A stretch of DNA of 64,000 bases from positions 29,989,879 to 30,053,878 of the forward strand of contig NC_065571.1 of NCBI RefSeq assembly GCF_937616625.2, read 5' to 3'. The DNA comes from Mercurialis annua. Its lineage: Eukaryota; Streptophyta; Magnoliopsida; Malpighiales; Euphorbiaceae. The translations under genes were made by a program, and so were the position numbers. Of the stretch, positions 1 through 11,510 are shown piece after piece; position 1 is the stretch's first letter; every line of letters starts with the position of its first letter. The notes under the pieces are model-generated. The model was given only the letters and a program-made list of their open reading frames with translations. It did not search any database and had not been told where the DNA came from.

Positions 1-432
1 GGTGAAACGTTTGGATTTGGTTCGTAACGTTGTAAACGTTTGGCTTAAATCTCTAAAAAGGGGAAACGTTTGGATTTGTTTAGTAACGTTTTAGACGTTT
101 GAATTTTTTTAGTAACGTTTTATACATTTGGATTTGTTTTGTAATGTTTGTAAACGATTGGCTTAAATCGCTAAAAAGGTGAAATGTTTGGATTTGTTTC
201 GTAATGTTTTTAACGTCTTCATTGGTTTAGTAACATTTTAAATGTTTTGCATAAAGGCCTAAATAGGTGAAACATTAGGATTTGTTTCGTAACGTTTTAA
301 ACATTTGGATTGGTTTGGTAATGTTTTAAACGTTTAGCTTAAATCGCTAAAAAGGTGAAACGTTTGGATTTGTTTTGAAACTTTTTTAAGGTTTGGCTTA
401 AATTGCTAAAAAGGTGAAATGCTAGGATTTGG
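1..432. repeat. AT-rich ~59-bp satellite array, left block
   Basis: Tandem monomers of about 59 bp. Each has a 29-bp half (TTTGGATTTGTTTCGTAACG followed by TTTTAAACG) and a 30-bp half (TTTGGCTTAAATCGCTAAAA followed by AGGTGAAACG). Copies differ mainly at CG dinucleotides, which appear as TG or CA. The array stops abruptly near 432, where non-satellite DNA of element E begins, and resumes at 9577. Confidence 0.95.
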
Positions 433-1643
433 GTTAATTGTGTTCAATGACATGCTTGGATGAATTGTGGTTCATAGAATTCGTAATCCGTTGGTAATAA
501 AATTTGTTTTATAACTCGTTTGTCTGTTGGACTAAGTTGATTGAGTTGTTTCGTCTCTTCGTGTGAAGAAGCACGTGAGATGATTTATTTCATACGGTTA
601 TGGTAGATACCTGATGTTTTGTTTGAGTGTGAGTTGAACTTTGTTCAGACCCCGTTTTGATGTAGTATCAACTGGGGATAAGCTGGGTTTGCTATTTTGT
701 TATTATGGATCGAAATCTTTGGATTTCAATATCGAGGAAGATGAGGAAAATATTTCCTTGTTTTGGCTGATGATTTCCGATTATCCGAGAATGGATATTG
801 GAAACCCTGAACCGGAAAGATAGACCGGTGTATTAATACACGGGTGTTTCCATCAAGTCTGAGGATGCGATGTAGGAGCTGGCGGTAAATTTTAAAGGAA
901 CGTGTTTTCTATGCTATTTTCATTGGATATGCTCAGTCTGTATTGAGGTTAGTTAGATACTTTTTATAGTAGAGTTGTAATGAAGTTATTAGGAGGAGTT
1001 GTTGTATAGCATCGAATATTGGTAGGTTGCAAGTAAGGAATTTGAGAAATATTTTGAGGTTATCGAGTGCACATATCACAGAGTGTAACGTCTAGCAAAT
1101 ATTTTATTGAGAAGTTGTTTTCAAAGGTTGATTTGTTAAAATATTTCAAATATTTTCAACACGTAATTGTGCCCAGACATATCATGAACATGCATTTTGA
1201 ATGTCACGAATAGGATTGCATTGAACATCGAGTATGTTCACTAAATAAAAGATAAATTAATAATTGATACATGTATAATAGTACATGCATCACGTGCATA
1301 GAAATGATTAGGGTTGGATGCAATTCTTTGGGGATGAGAGATGTCATCACCCTGGCGCACAATTATGAAAATGGATTTTATCGATAAAGTGTTTTAAGAA
1401 AGATGTTTTGAAACGAACTCGCGAGTCACATTGTGATATATTGATTTATAAAGTTGTTAGATTTCAAATGATTTTGAAACTGTTACCGAAAGGTAGCTAG
1501 ACAAATACTTTGTGATGATGGTGGTGGATATTGGACGTTTATGTTGCGAGTGATTGGTCCGTAGTATCAAAATCTTGTGGTTATAAGTAGGAATGATTTT
1601 GAGGTTGCACTCGAGATTTAGTTGTACCAAGTGTGGTGTATGG

Positions 1644-1648
1644 TTAGA
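1644..1648. repeat. Left target-site duplication of element F (TTAGA)
   Basis: TTAGA directly before the LTR start at 1649, matched by TTAGA after the right LTR (7246-7250). Five bases is the usual size for LTR retrotransposons. Confidence 0.9.
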
Positions 1649-2506
1649 TGTTGGAACTGTTTACACAAACAATTAAAATAATAAAATTAATTTGTTTGAA
1701 ACAGTTTATTAAAATTGGAACGAATTACCAATGGTAAATATTCTGGCTGAGTCGCGGACTAGGTCGCTTTCTTTAAGACGTTTCGCGGCCCTTCCTAAAG
1801 GTGCAAGACAGCCTATCAACTAGTCGTCCCCAGGATAAAACAGCCACTCGAAATTGAATACAATGAACAATGCACTGTGTAGCACCGTTCGAATTACACC
1901 CCCATATTGCTCAAGAATTCGTTAAACACATATGTGCTTTTTCTTTAAACTCATATACTGCTCTGGTTTTCTTTAACTTAGAGAATTGCTCTAGTTTTCT
2001 GTGTTTCTTACAAATGAAATAGGCATTGGTATTTATAGAGAAAAAAGAAAGAGTTGTTATACAAGAAATAAATACATAAAACGTTTTAATAATTTAATTC
2101 AGTCAGAAAAACGTTTTGGAAGATAAAGAGATGAGCTGAATTCTAAAGACCAAGCTGTTACATAATTAATAATATAAAACAGTTTCTGTAAGCAAAAATA
2201 AAATGCTCGAACCGAACCACCCACCCAACCCAGACCAGACAGGGCCGGACGGACGGCGCGCGCGTGTGTGGTAAATCGGGTAGAATGTAACTCCCAGCCC
2301 GTTCACAAAATTGGGTACCCCTTGGGGCCCAAACCCAAAGAGTGAAACTCACCCTTATAAACCCAATGAAAGGCTTATTCCTTATCAATGTGGGATTTCC
2401 ACTTTTACACTCACAAACAAGTGGTGTTCCTTTCCACACACACAAGACACTTCCCAAAACCTTTTTAAATCCTTAAATCCTTTTTAAATTCAACCAAATC
2501 TCAACA
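1649..2506 (-). repeat. 3' LTR of copia element F
   Basis: 858-bp repeat, near-identical to 6390-7245. In element orientation (minus) it runs from 2506 to 1649, starting TGTTGAGATTTGG and ending with CAGTTCCAACA. The 99-codon minus-strand open frame inside it (2158-2457) has no domain and is not called as a gene. Confidence 0.92.
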
Positions 2507-2521
2507 ATCCCCCACTTTGAA
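2507..2521 (-). other. Polypurine tract of copia element F
   Basis: The minus strand reads TTCAAAGTGGGGGAT directly before the 3' LTR. A purine-rich AAAGTGGGGGA tract next to the 3' LTR is the standard plus-strand primer of copia elements. Confidence 0.85.
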
Positions 2522-3024
2522 TTTTAAAAATATTCTCTCGAGCAATTCATGTATCCATAAGATTGCGCATAAGTAAAGGTATCTTTCGATTTGAACCTTT
2601 GCGTAGTGTGTAAGATTCTGATTTAGCAAGAGTGACTCGTAGTCTTGAACTCTATCTCGGACATCAAACCACGCACAACATTTTCAAGGGTGTATTCATA
2701 AGCCCGTGCATTTAAAGGCCTTGCACGTCTATCCCAGTTTAGTGAATGCTCTAGAAATTTTTGCCTCCAAATTTCATAGAAAGCGGCCCCCACTTCCACA
2801 TTCACAAAGGTGAAGCTATCAAGAGTACACGTGTAGCTAGGTACTCCACTCCATATGGAGTATAGGCTTCATTAAGAGATTCTATTAACTCATCCTCAAT
2901 CGCTTCAGGTATCATGCTTCAATATTGCATGTTCTGGCTCATATTATTCACAACTTGTTATTACCCATTGAACCTATTTCTTGGGATCTCCAGTCAGTTA
3001 GGTCGGGTTGCCATTATGAATGAC
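2522..3024 (-). other. 3' untranslated internal region of element F
   Basis: About 500 bp between the pol stop and the polypurine tract. Only a short 60-codon frame with no recognisable domain is present. Read as the 3' non-coding part of the copia element. Confidence 0.6.
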
Positions 3025-4461
3025 TCATTCTATAGGCAATAGTCTCATTCCCTTGGAAGTTTTATGGACTTTCTCTCTAGCTAATCCTTTCGTCAAAGGA
3101 TCTGCTAAGTTATCATCAGTGCGTACATGATCCACTCTAACAGCCCCTGTTGAGATAAATTCTCTAACAGTGTTGTGCTTACGACGTATCCGTCGTTTCT
3201 TACCATTATAATAACGGTTCTCAATTTTTGCAATAGCCGCGGTACTATCGCAATGGATCAACACAGCTGGTACCGGTCTTTTCCATAAAGGAATCTCAGC
3301 TAGCAGGCTTCTTAGCCATGCTGCTTCTTCACTAGCAGTCGCTAGTGCTATCATTTCTGACTCCATCGTAGATTGAGCCAGAATCGTCTGTTTCTTTGAT
3401 TTCCAAGAAAAAGCTACACCAGCTATACTAAAAATATAGCCGCTCATTGCTTTGGAATCATCTGACAATGTATTCCAATCTGCATCACTGTACCCTTCAA
3501 GTACAGCAGAATGCTCTAGATAATTTAATCCAAGATTCATTGTTCTTTTAACGTATATCATTACCCTTTCAATAGCATGCCAATGCTCAACGCTAGGTCT
3601 ACTAGTAAACCTGTATAGTAACCCAACGACATATGCAATGTCGGGTCTAGTACAATCAGTGGCGTACCGAAGGCTGCCAATGATGCTCGCATATTCAGAC
3701 TGTCGTACACTATCACTAGTGTTCTTAAAAGGTTTTACACTTGGATCATAAGGTGTACATGCAGGTTTACAGTCGAAGTAGTTATATTTCTTTAGAATCT
3801 TCTCAACATAGTGAGATTGATCTAAAGAGATTCCTTTTTCAGATCTAGTTATCTTTATGCCAAGAATGACATTCGCTTCACCTAGATCTTTCATATCAAA
3901 GTTGGCATCCAACATTGAATTCACAGCATGAATATTTGATCCAAAGATCAATAAGTCATCAACATATAAACATATGAAAGTACAAAGCTCATTCTCAGAT
4001 TTGTAATATATACATTTGTCACTTTCATTCACTTTAAAACCATTTGAGATGACAAGATTATCAAATTTCTCATGCCATTGCTTTTGTGCCTGTTTTAGAC
4101 CAGACAAGGATTTGTCTAACTTGCACACTTTCTGTTCCTGTCCATGTATCACAAAACCTTCAGGTTGGTCCATGTAAATTTCTTCCTCCAATTCACCATT
4201 CTGAAAAATGGTCTTAACATCCATTTGGTGTACTACCAAATCATAAAGTGCAGCGGTCGAAATCAGCACTCTAATAGATGTTATTCTAGTAACTGGTGAA
4301 TAGGTATCAAAGAAATCAAAATTTTCACGTTGTCTATAACCCTTAGCCACAAGTCGAGCTTTATATTTATCAACTGTGCCATCATGTTTCATTTTCTTTT
4401 TCAAAATCCACTTACAACCTATGGTCTTGCAACCGGGGGGTAAATACGTCAAATGCCAAGT
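3025..4461 (-). pseudogene. pol: copia pol: reverse transcriptase and RNase H portion
   Basis: An open frame of about 475 codons encoding the C-terminal half of a Ty1/copia polyprotein. The N-terminal part has the copia reverse transcriptase signature, with YKARLVAKGYRQ near residue 30, MDVKTIFQNGELEEEIYMDQ near residue 78 and the catalytic YVDDLL near residue 165. The C-terminal part is RNase H, with SDADW, LAQSTMESE and the DNLADPLTKGL motif near its end. The first in-frame residue is not a real start: homologous reading continues upstream (TWH before LTYLPPG) to about 4461, and further upstream the frame shifts, so the polyprotein is broken. Inferred role in the intact ancestor was copying the element RNA into DNA. 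Lineage within copia is not resolved. Confidence 0.9.
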
Positions 4462-4705
4462 CTTATTGACTCCAAAGATTCCATCTCATCATTTATGGAT
4501 TCTTGCCGAAGATCAGCATAAGTCAGAGCTTCCTAGAGGATCGCAGGATCCTCCTCTAAAGAGTAGACATGAAAATCAGAACCATAGTCTTTCAAAATAC
4601 TAGCTCTTTTACTTTATCTGATCTCTGGTTCTATATCATCTATAATCTCATTATTCCTGACAACGAGAATATTTACAAGATGATTCGCCCCCACTATTTC
4701 CGAAT

Positions 4706-4900
4706 TTATAAAGGAAATTTTTGTTCATAAAAATTAGCATCCACGTATTCAATAATCACTCTTGCAGTCAAGTCATAAAATTTATATGTTTTGCTACTGA
4801 CTGCATACCCAATGAAAACACATTCATAGGCTCTACTTGCTAATTTTATTCGCTTAGGAACAGGAATCTGAATATAGGCTAAACACCCCCATATTCTCAA
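4706..4900 (-). pseudogene. copia pol: integrase C-terminal fragment
   Basis: 64 codons with WGCLAYIQIPVPKRIKL and CVFIGYA, the conserved block that follows the integrase core in copia polyproteins. It lies upstream of the reverse transcriptase piece, the order expected for copia (integrase before reverse transcriptase). The catalytic core that should precede it is absent: DNA from 4901 to 5574 is AT-rich, carries a (TA)n run and shows no integrase motif, so it was deleted or decayed. Confidence 0.8.
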
Positions 4901-5279
4901 ATAAGATAAATTTTTAGTTGTCTATTATATATGATCTCATATATACTAAAGTCTTATATATAGACTTAAAAATTCTATACCATATATTCAATAAAATTTC
5001 ATTTTAAAAGAAAACAATAATTGTTCAATCTAAATAAATAAGGTGCAGACTTTTCATTACAATCCCATATAAAATATAATAAACATGCTCTGTCATTCAA
5101 TTCTTCTATCTCTTTGTAATCTTTTAATTTTCTTCAAAAGATTTTCAATTTCAGTTAAAAAATTAAACATGCTAAAAGCATCACTTTATATCCTCAATTA
5201 AACATAAACAGGTAAACTCAGAGCAATCATCTATGATATAAAAACACAAGTTTTAACGTTCCAAGTCAACATACCAATA

Positions 5280-5317
<38 letters not shown>

Positions 5318-5574
5318 ATAAACCAATTTAAATATTTCAGATATTCTACGCTTAACTATAAGCTCCATTATTTAAAATCATTTTAGGTATTAAACCTAAA
5401 GAACTCATTTAAATAAACAATTAATTTAAAATCACATAACATATCAGCAAACGGAAAATAATATTTAAATTAACAATTAATTTAAACATACCGTCTGTGT
5501 CAAAACTTTCAGTAGATGTATCATCCTCAATAATGGTGTAAACACCGTCTCCGATAGTTTGAGTAGCTCCAGCT
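4901..5574. other. Decayed AT-rich interior of element F
   Basis: About 670 bp of AT-rich DNA where integrase core and zinc-finger sequence would be expected in a complete copia element. I see no coding motif, only a (TA)n tract at 5283-5313. Confidence 0.6.
5283..5313. repeat. (TA)n microsatellite
   Basis: An uninterrupted TA run of about 15 units inside the decayed part of element F. Confidence 0.97.
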
Positions 5575-5757
5575 TTATTTTAGAGAAAACCAGACATAGA
5601 AAATATTCATCATAGGAGTGTGTTGCACATCCTTCAAAATCAAACTCTTTTCTGAAGTAAACTTCAGTTCTATATTACCGATTTCGGCAACCATAGTAGT
5701 GTGGGAATCACCCAACAATGCTTCTTTCTCCTTAGTATCAATGGTGGTTTTGAACAT
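5575..5757 (-). pseudogene. copia pol: protease-region fragment
   Basis: 60 codons resembling the stretch just after the copia protease active site: LLGDSHTTMVAEIG, then LKFTSEKSLILKDVQHTP, a pattern common to plant copia polyproteins. No gag or gag-type zinc knuckle is readable upstream towards the 5' LTR. Assignment rests on motif memory and position only. Confidence 0.6.
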
Positions 5758-6389
5758 AATATAGTCATATCAGATGATGTGATGTGCCAGAGTCTGCACA
5801 CCATCTGTCTGATTTACCATTAAGGTTGATCTCATAAATAAACTTTCACAGCGTGAAGAGTTTTTCAATCAGGTTATTCTAAGCCTGTTCTAATACTCGT
5901 GTGTTAATCATAATTGCTATCTTAATTCACAACTTAACCAATGTCATTTCTATATCCATAACAATTCAATTTATATTTGAATTTTTCTAACACTTCGTTA
6001 TATGAAATAATAAATTTTCATAGTCAAAATTTTATTCCATATGGTCTTTATCAAAACACAATCTTAATAACAATAAATACAATAAACGAATTTCTAAATT
6101 ATAATTAAGATCTCAATAAATTCCTTCCCCGAAGAAAAATATCAATAACCGCAATTGATAAAAACTAGCAAAATATTTATCTGATAAATTTGCAGCATAA
6201 AAAAAATATAGCAAATTTAATCCTCTAACGAAGGATTTTCATAATAATAAAGGGAGCAGAAAAACCATCAATTAAAATTAATTAGTAGTTTATGAGATTA
6301 CCGCAGTGACTTAAAAGGAACGATTGTGGTGATAATCGCAGAACCAGAATATCCATCGGTATCCAACGCAGAACGCAACGTCTTAAAAT
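5758..6389 (-). other. 5' leader and eroded gag region of element F
   Basis: About 630 bp between the protease scrap and the 5' LTR. This is too short for a complete copia gag and has no long frame. Directly after the 5' LTR the minus strand reads ATTTTAAGACG; this does not match the common initiator-Met primer site and I could not assign a primer tRNA. Confidence 0.5.
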
Positions 6390-7245
6390 TGTTGGAACTG
6401 TTTACACAAACAATTAAAATAATAAAATTAATTTGTTAAAAACAGTTTATTAAAATTGGAACGAATTACCAATGGTAAATATTCTGGCTGAGTCGCGGAC
6501 TAGGTCTCTTTCTTTAAGACGTTTCGCGGCTCTGCCCAAAGGTGCAAGACAACCTATCAACCACGCCGTCCCCAAGATAAAACAGTCACTCGAAATTGAA
6601 TACAATGAACACTGCACTGTGTAGCACCGTTCGAATTACACCCCCAATATTGCTCAAGAATTCGTTAAACACATATGTGTTTTTTCTTTAAACTCAGATA
6701 CTGCTCTGGTATTCTTTAACTTAGAGAATTGCTCTAGTTTTCTGTGTTTCTTACAAATGAAATAGGCATTGGTATTTATAGAGAAAAAAGAAAGAGTTGT
6801 TATGCAAGAAATAAATACATAAAACGTTTTAATAATTTAATTCAGTCAGAAAAACGTTTTGGAAGATAAAGAGATGAGCTGAATTCTAAAGACCAAACTG
6901 TTACATAATTAATAATATAAAACAGTTTCTGTAAGCAAAAATAAAGTGCTCGAACCGAACCACCCACCCAACCCAGACCAGACCGGGCCGGACAGACGGC
7001 GCGCGCGTGGTAAATCGGGTAGAATGTAACTCCCAGCCCGTTCACAAAACTGGGTACCCCTTGGTGCCCAAACCCAAAGAGTGAAACTCACCCTTATAAA
7101 CCCAATGAAAGGCTTATTCCTTATCAATGTGGGATTTCCACTTTTACACTCACAAACAAGTGGTATTCTTTTCCACACACACAAGACACTTCCCAAAACC
7201 TTTTTAAATCCTTAAATCCTTTTTAAATTCAACCAAATCTCAACA
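6390..7245 (-). repeat. 5' LTR of copia element F
   Basis: 856-bp direct copy of 1649-2506, ending CTCAACA on the plus strand and followed by the TSD TTAGA at 7246-7250. Open frames inside (6842-7045, 6909-7196) are copies of those in the other LTR and carry no domain. Confidence 0.92.
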
Positions 7246-7250
7246 TTAGA

Positions 7251-9217
7251 TTTAGAATAGAAGGCTTTAGTGATAATTTCCAATTTGTGATTTAAGAATT
7301 TGTTGATTTCGGATGTTAGTTATACTCATGTGTGTGTATACACTACGTTTTTTTAAAAAGAAACTTTATCTTTCCAGATTTGAAATTGTCCAAAGTATTT
7401 TGGTGTATTGATATAAAGGTATGTTTATAAACAAAAGATTTTACATTGCTGGTTATACCTTTCTGAGGAAAGGGGGAAATATTGTCAAAATTGAATAAAA
7501 AGGGATAATAATTTTTTTTTTCGCTTGAGCGATTGCTTCAATTGTATTTTTGTTTAAAAAAAATATAGATACAATTTTAATTTTAATTTCTTGAAACACT
7601 TATATGTATTTCAAATATGGAGGATTTTGCCATGGTTTAACTTTTACGAGAAAAGTATAAATAGATGTTAGCAGGTTTTGTTTAAAGAGAACATAAATTT
7701 TGCCAGTCAAACTGTTTCATAAATTTGCAAACGTATTAAAAAGTAAGGGAAAATATCGAATTCAAATTGTGGATATTTCAAAAAATTTCAAGGGGTATAA
7801 ACCGATGGATTTTTAACGGTAAAGGTATTTCGATTTTGAATGCAAAAGGAGGTGTAAGACGTAGGGTCTTTTAACACGGTGGAAAATTTTATATATAAAA
7901 TATTTTTGTATTAAAAGATTTTATACCCCTAGGGGTTGGTTTTGAGCATAACTAACAATCCGGTCGTAGTAAACTGGTAGTATTGATTTTTCGTTGTATA
8001 CGAGGTTATTGTCAATTGATTGAATAATTTTGAGAATTTGAGTTCGATTAGGTTATATGAGATAGTATATTTGAGAATCGGGAATCGCAGTTAATAGGTT
8101 TCGACAACCATGATTGGTTGATCGATTTTTTGTTAATTGATGATATTAGCGTAATGTTTGTATATCGTTTTGATCATGGTTGAACATTTGTTGTGAGAGG
8201 CAAATTTTTTTAAGTTGTTAGATGCAGTCAATGTTCAATGTAGTCGTGGCGTTATATTTCTGAGTGATTGGGAGAATCATTTTAGTGGATATTGTTTATC
8301 ACTGATATAGAAATTTTTGTTATCATAAGGGAGGTTCGCTTTTCTTGAATTGCGATATGAGTTTTTGTGTTTTATGATTCACAAGTTAATGGTATTATCG
8401 AGTTGGTACTAATCGTTAGGATTATATGGTTATTATAATGTTTGTTTTGGAACCGAAATACTATCTAAAGTTTATTAGGTTTTGTTATCGATTATTTTGT
8501 TATCGAGATGTCATAAGGGGAAGTAATTAAGTGTTGTAGAACGGAAGAATTTATCAGCTTGTGTTTTACAGTATTCTTGTTTGATGATATGATTTAGAGT
8601 TGTAAAAAAACTATAGTCGAGCTTGGTGCTTAATCTTCTATTAGATGAGTTTCGAGGTGGTTTTGGGAAACCACTCCGGTAAGGAGTAATTGTGACTCTC
8701 AGTTGGAAAGGTTATTGTTTAATGATTAAGGGGAAGTTAGCATTAAGGCTTTTGGTGATCTTTGAGATCGATCGTTATATGGAAAATTGTTGAATAGTTT
8801 AGTAATGCTAAGTTTCGTTGCTTTTCAACTTCATGTTGTTTTATAAAATGAATTTCTGGATTTTTAAACATTGGTTTATACTGTGGTTTTCTTGGTCGGA
8901 ATGGAATTGGGTGGCCCGACACGTGATGTAAGCTTGGAAGTCTTGATTGACTTGGATAAGTACTGTCTTGTTTTCTTCTAAGCTGTTTTATAAGATGGTT
9001 TGAAAAAAAAAATCCGGACTATGTTTTTAAATGGAACTCAAAAGGACTTAACTTACTTTATGGTTTTGGGTTTATAATTACTTAGTGGGAGAATATTTTG
9101 AAGTTTCACGATGGTTAGGTGCGTTTTATTCAGCTTGTTACAAAAACTTTTTGTTATGTTATACGTCAGTAGTTTTGTTTTAAATTTGAGGACGAATTTG
9201 TAATAACTTGGGGAGAA
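7251..9217 (+). other. Non-coding internal region of element E, right part
   Basis: About 2 kb without an open frame of note. It continues the homology with the internal region of element C (compare the poly-A/T-rich stretch near 7350 with 45470) and leads into the conserved hairpin and polypurine tract. Confidence 0.65.
9182..9217 (+). other. Hairpin plus polypurine tract of element E
   Basis: AAATTTG-AGGA-CGAATTT (9182-9199; one mismatch in the stem) followed by TTGGGGAGAA (9208-9217) directly before the LTR start at 9218. The same arrangement precedes the 3' LTRs of elements A, B and C. Confidence 0.85.
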
Positions 9218-9318
9218 TGTAATACCCCGTACATTTTTAGTGTTTTCCGACGAGTTACCGGTAATATTTTGAGTCGTTTGCAGACTCGTGTTTTCGTGGG
9301 CCTTATTTTAAAAATTCA
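9218..9318 (+). repeat. Truncated 3' LTR start of element E
   Basis: Begins TGTAATACCCCGTAC, as other LTRs in this window do, and contains the TTTTCCGACGAGTT-like stretch found near the LTR starts of C and D. Similarity ends after roughly 100 bp, near the (AAT)n run, so the LTR is truncated. Confidence 0.75.
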
Positions 9319-9331
9319 GCATTTATTGTGC

Positions 9332-9384
<53 letters not shown>
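9332..9384. repeat. (AAT)n microsatellite
   Basis: About 17 AAT/ATA units. The leucine-rich minus-strand frame at 9316-9522 is only a translation of this run. Confidence 0.97.
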
Positions 9385-9387
<3 letters not shown>

Positions 9388-9576
9388 TAGATAAAATAAA
9401 CTATAAAAAAAAAAGGTATCACAAGTGTTACTTCTAACATATAACCATTCAGAATAAAGTTCGAAACATAACAAGAAAAATGTTGAAATTCTAAATAACA
9501 ACGAATGCAAGAAAATAACCAATTTGTAACAGATAACGAAACTGAAAAATCAAGTTTTAAAACACGGGATATTACA
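9385..9576 (-). repeat. Inverted LTR-start fragment
   Basis: The segment ends CACGGGATATTACA, the reverse complement of an LTR start (TGTAATATCCCGTG). So 9218 and 9576 are two LTR starts facing each other across the microsatellite. The satellite resumes immediately after 9576. Confidence 0.6.
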
Positions 9577-11207
9577 TCTAAAAAGGTGAAATGTTTGGAT
9601 TTGTTTCGTAATGTTTGTAAACGTTTGGCTGAAATTGCTAAAATGGTGAAACGTTTGGATTAGTTTCGTAACGTTTAAATGTTTGGCTTAAATCCCTAAA
9701 AGGTTTAGGATTTGTTTTATAACATTTCAAACGTTTGGTTTAAATCGCTAAAAAAGTGAAACGTTAGGATTTGTTTCGTAACGTTTTAAATGTTTGGCTT
9801 AAATCTCTAAAAAGGTGAAAAGTTAGGATTTGTTTCGTAACGTTTTAAACGTTTGGCTTGGTTTTGTAATGTTTTAAACGTTTGGCTTAAATCGCTAAAA
9901 AGGTGAAACGTTTGGATTTGTTTAGTAAAGTTTGTAAACGTTTGCCTTAAATCGCTAATAAGGTGAAACATCTGGATTACTTTCGTAATGTTTTAAATGT
10001 TTGGATTTGTTTCGTAACGTTTTAAACGTTTGGCTTAAATGCTTGGATTTTTTCGTAATATTTGTAAACATTTGGCTTAAATCACTAAAAAGGTGAAACA
10101 TTTGGATTTATTTCGTAACGTTTGTAAACGTTTGGCTTAAATCGTTAAAAAGGTGAAAACGTTTGGATTTGTTTCGTAACATTTTAAATGTTTCGATTGG
10201 TTTCGTAATGTTTTAAATGTTTGACTTAAATCGCTAAAAAGGTGAAACGTTTAGATTTTTTTCGTAATGATTTAAACATTTGGATTGGTTTCGTAACGTT
10301 TTAAACGTTTGGCTTAAATCCCTAAAAAGGTGAAACGTTAGGACTTGTTTCCTAACATTTTAAACGTTTCGATTGGTTTCGTAACATTTTAAACGTTTGC
10401 CTTAAATCGCTAAAAAGGTGAAATGTTTGTATTTTTTTTGAAACATTATAAACGCTTGGCGTAAATCTCTAAAAAGGTGAAACATGAGGATTTGATTCAA
10501 AACGTTTTAAGCGATTAGCTTAAATCGCTAAAAAGGTGAAACGTTAGGATTTGTTTTGTAACGTTTTAAAAGTTTTGATTGGTTTCGTAACGTTTTAAAC
10601 GTCTAGCTTAAATCGCTAAAAAGGTGAAACGTTTGGATTTGTTTCGCAACATTTGTAAATGTTTGGCTTAAATTGCTAAAAAAGTGAAACGTTTGGATTT
10701 GTTTTATAATGTTTTAAACGTTTGGATTGGTTTCGTAACGTTTTAAAAGTTTTGCTTAAATTGATAAGAAGTGGAAACGTTTGCAAACGTTTAACATAAA
10801 TCGCTAAAAGGGTGAAACGTTGGTATTTTTTTTGTAATGTTTTTAACGTTTGGATTGGTTTCATAACATTTTAAATGTTTGGCTTGAATCGCTAAAAACG
10901 TGAAACGTTTGGATTTGTTTCGTAACGTTTGTAAACGTTTGACTTAAATCTCTAAAAAGGTGAAACGTTTGTAAACGTTTGGCTTCAATCGCTAAAAATG
11001 GGAAATGTTAGGATTTGTTTCGTAACATTTTAAACGTTTGGATTTATGTCGTAACATTTCAAACGTTTGGCTTAAATAGCTAAAAAGATGAATCATTAGG
11101 ATTTTTTTCGTAACGTTATAAACTTTTGGCTTATATCACTAAAAAGCTGAAATGTTAGGATTTGTTTCGCAATCTTTTAAATGTTTCGCTTAAATCGCTT
11201 AAACGGT
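9577..11207. repeat. ~59-bp satellite array, second block
   Basis: Same monomer as at 1-432, about 27 units, including several 88-bp variants in which the 29-bp half is doubled. It ends with the ACGGT target site (11203-11207) of element A. Confidence 0.95.
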
Positions 11208-11472
11208 TGTAATACCCCGTAAAAAAAATATTTTTATTTCGATGATTTCTGGTAATTAATTGAGTCGTTCGTGGTTCGATTCGTATCCGGTTTGTTTGAT
11301 TAATTTGGCCCATGATTAATTATTAAACCATGCGTTAGCCCATGAGAAGCTACAAGCCCATGCAATATGCTTACCCAAATATGATCAAGTGCTCTATTTG
11401 TAAAGAGTAGCATAGTGGTTGTTGCAGCATATTTTCTTTTTGGTTCCTTTGATAATTAAAATTGTTTTTCTA

Positions 11473-11510
11473 AAACCCTAATCCTTTCTCATTTAATAAT
11501 CAAACCCTAG
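11473..11510 (+). promoter_or_regulatory. Telo-box-like motifs in LTR of A
   Basis: AAACCCTAA at 11473-11481 and AAACCCTAG at 11502-11510. Such motifs are common in plant 5' untranslated leaders. Similar motifs occur 66-77 nt before a GGTAAGTT in the LTRs of B, C and D. Promoter role is inferred. Confidence 0.5.

Larger units (their letters stand above)
1649..7245 (-). mobile_element. Element F: degraded Ty1/copia LTR retrotransposon
   Basis: Two direct LTRs (1649-2506 and 6390-7245) bracket internal DNA coding for copia pol fragments on the minus strand. LTRs begin TGTTGG and end CCAACA-type in element orientation. The flanking 5-bp direct repeat TTAGA (1644-1648 and 7246-7250) proves a single insertion into element E. 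The internal region is only ~3.9 kb. Reverse transcriptase and RNase H are largely open, the integrase survives as a C-terminal scrap, and a protease-region scrap lies further 5'; gag and the integrase core are not recognisable. The LTRs differ from one another by a few percent by eye, so this copy looks older than element A. Confidence 0.92.
433..9576 (+). mobile_element. Element E: truncated non-coding gypsy-derived element
   Basis: Non-satellite DNA between two satellite blocks, carrying the 3' part of a Ty3/gypsy-type internal region without coding capacity. It matches the internal region of element C: for example, 1080-1510 resembles 44820-45260, including a shared GGGGATGAGAG and CCTGGCGCACAAT. 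It ends with a polypurine tract and an LTR start (TGTAATACCCCGTA, 9218). No 5' LTR or primer-binding site is present; satellite abuts internal sequence directly at ~433, so the element is 5'-truncated. The copia element F (1649-7245) interrupts it. The largest open frame (641-823, 60 codons) has no recognisable domain. Confidence 0.8.

Noticed and set aside
641..823. 60-codon plus-strand frame in element E
   Set aside because: No domain, no homologous frame in element C, and located in decayed internal retroelement DNA.
2158..2457. 99-codon minus-strand frame in the copia LTR, repeated at 6909-7196
   Set aside because: It lies wholly in the LTR, has no known domain, and a second overlapping frame exists in the other LTR copy.
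9316..9522. Leucine-rich minus-strand frame that looks like a membrane segment
   Set aside because: Produced by the (AAT)n microsatellite.
11473..11510. AAACCCTAA-type motifs as telomeric DNA
   Set aside because: Only one or two isolated copies per LTR, at a fixed place before a splice-donor-like site. That fits promoter telo-boxes, not telomere arrays.
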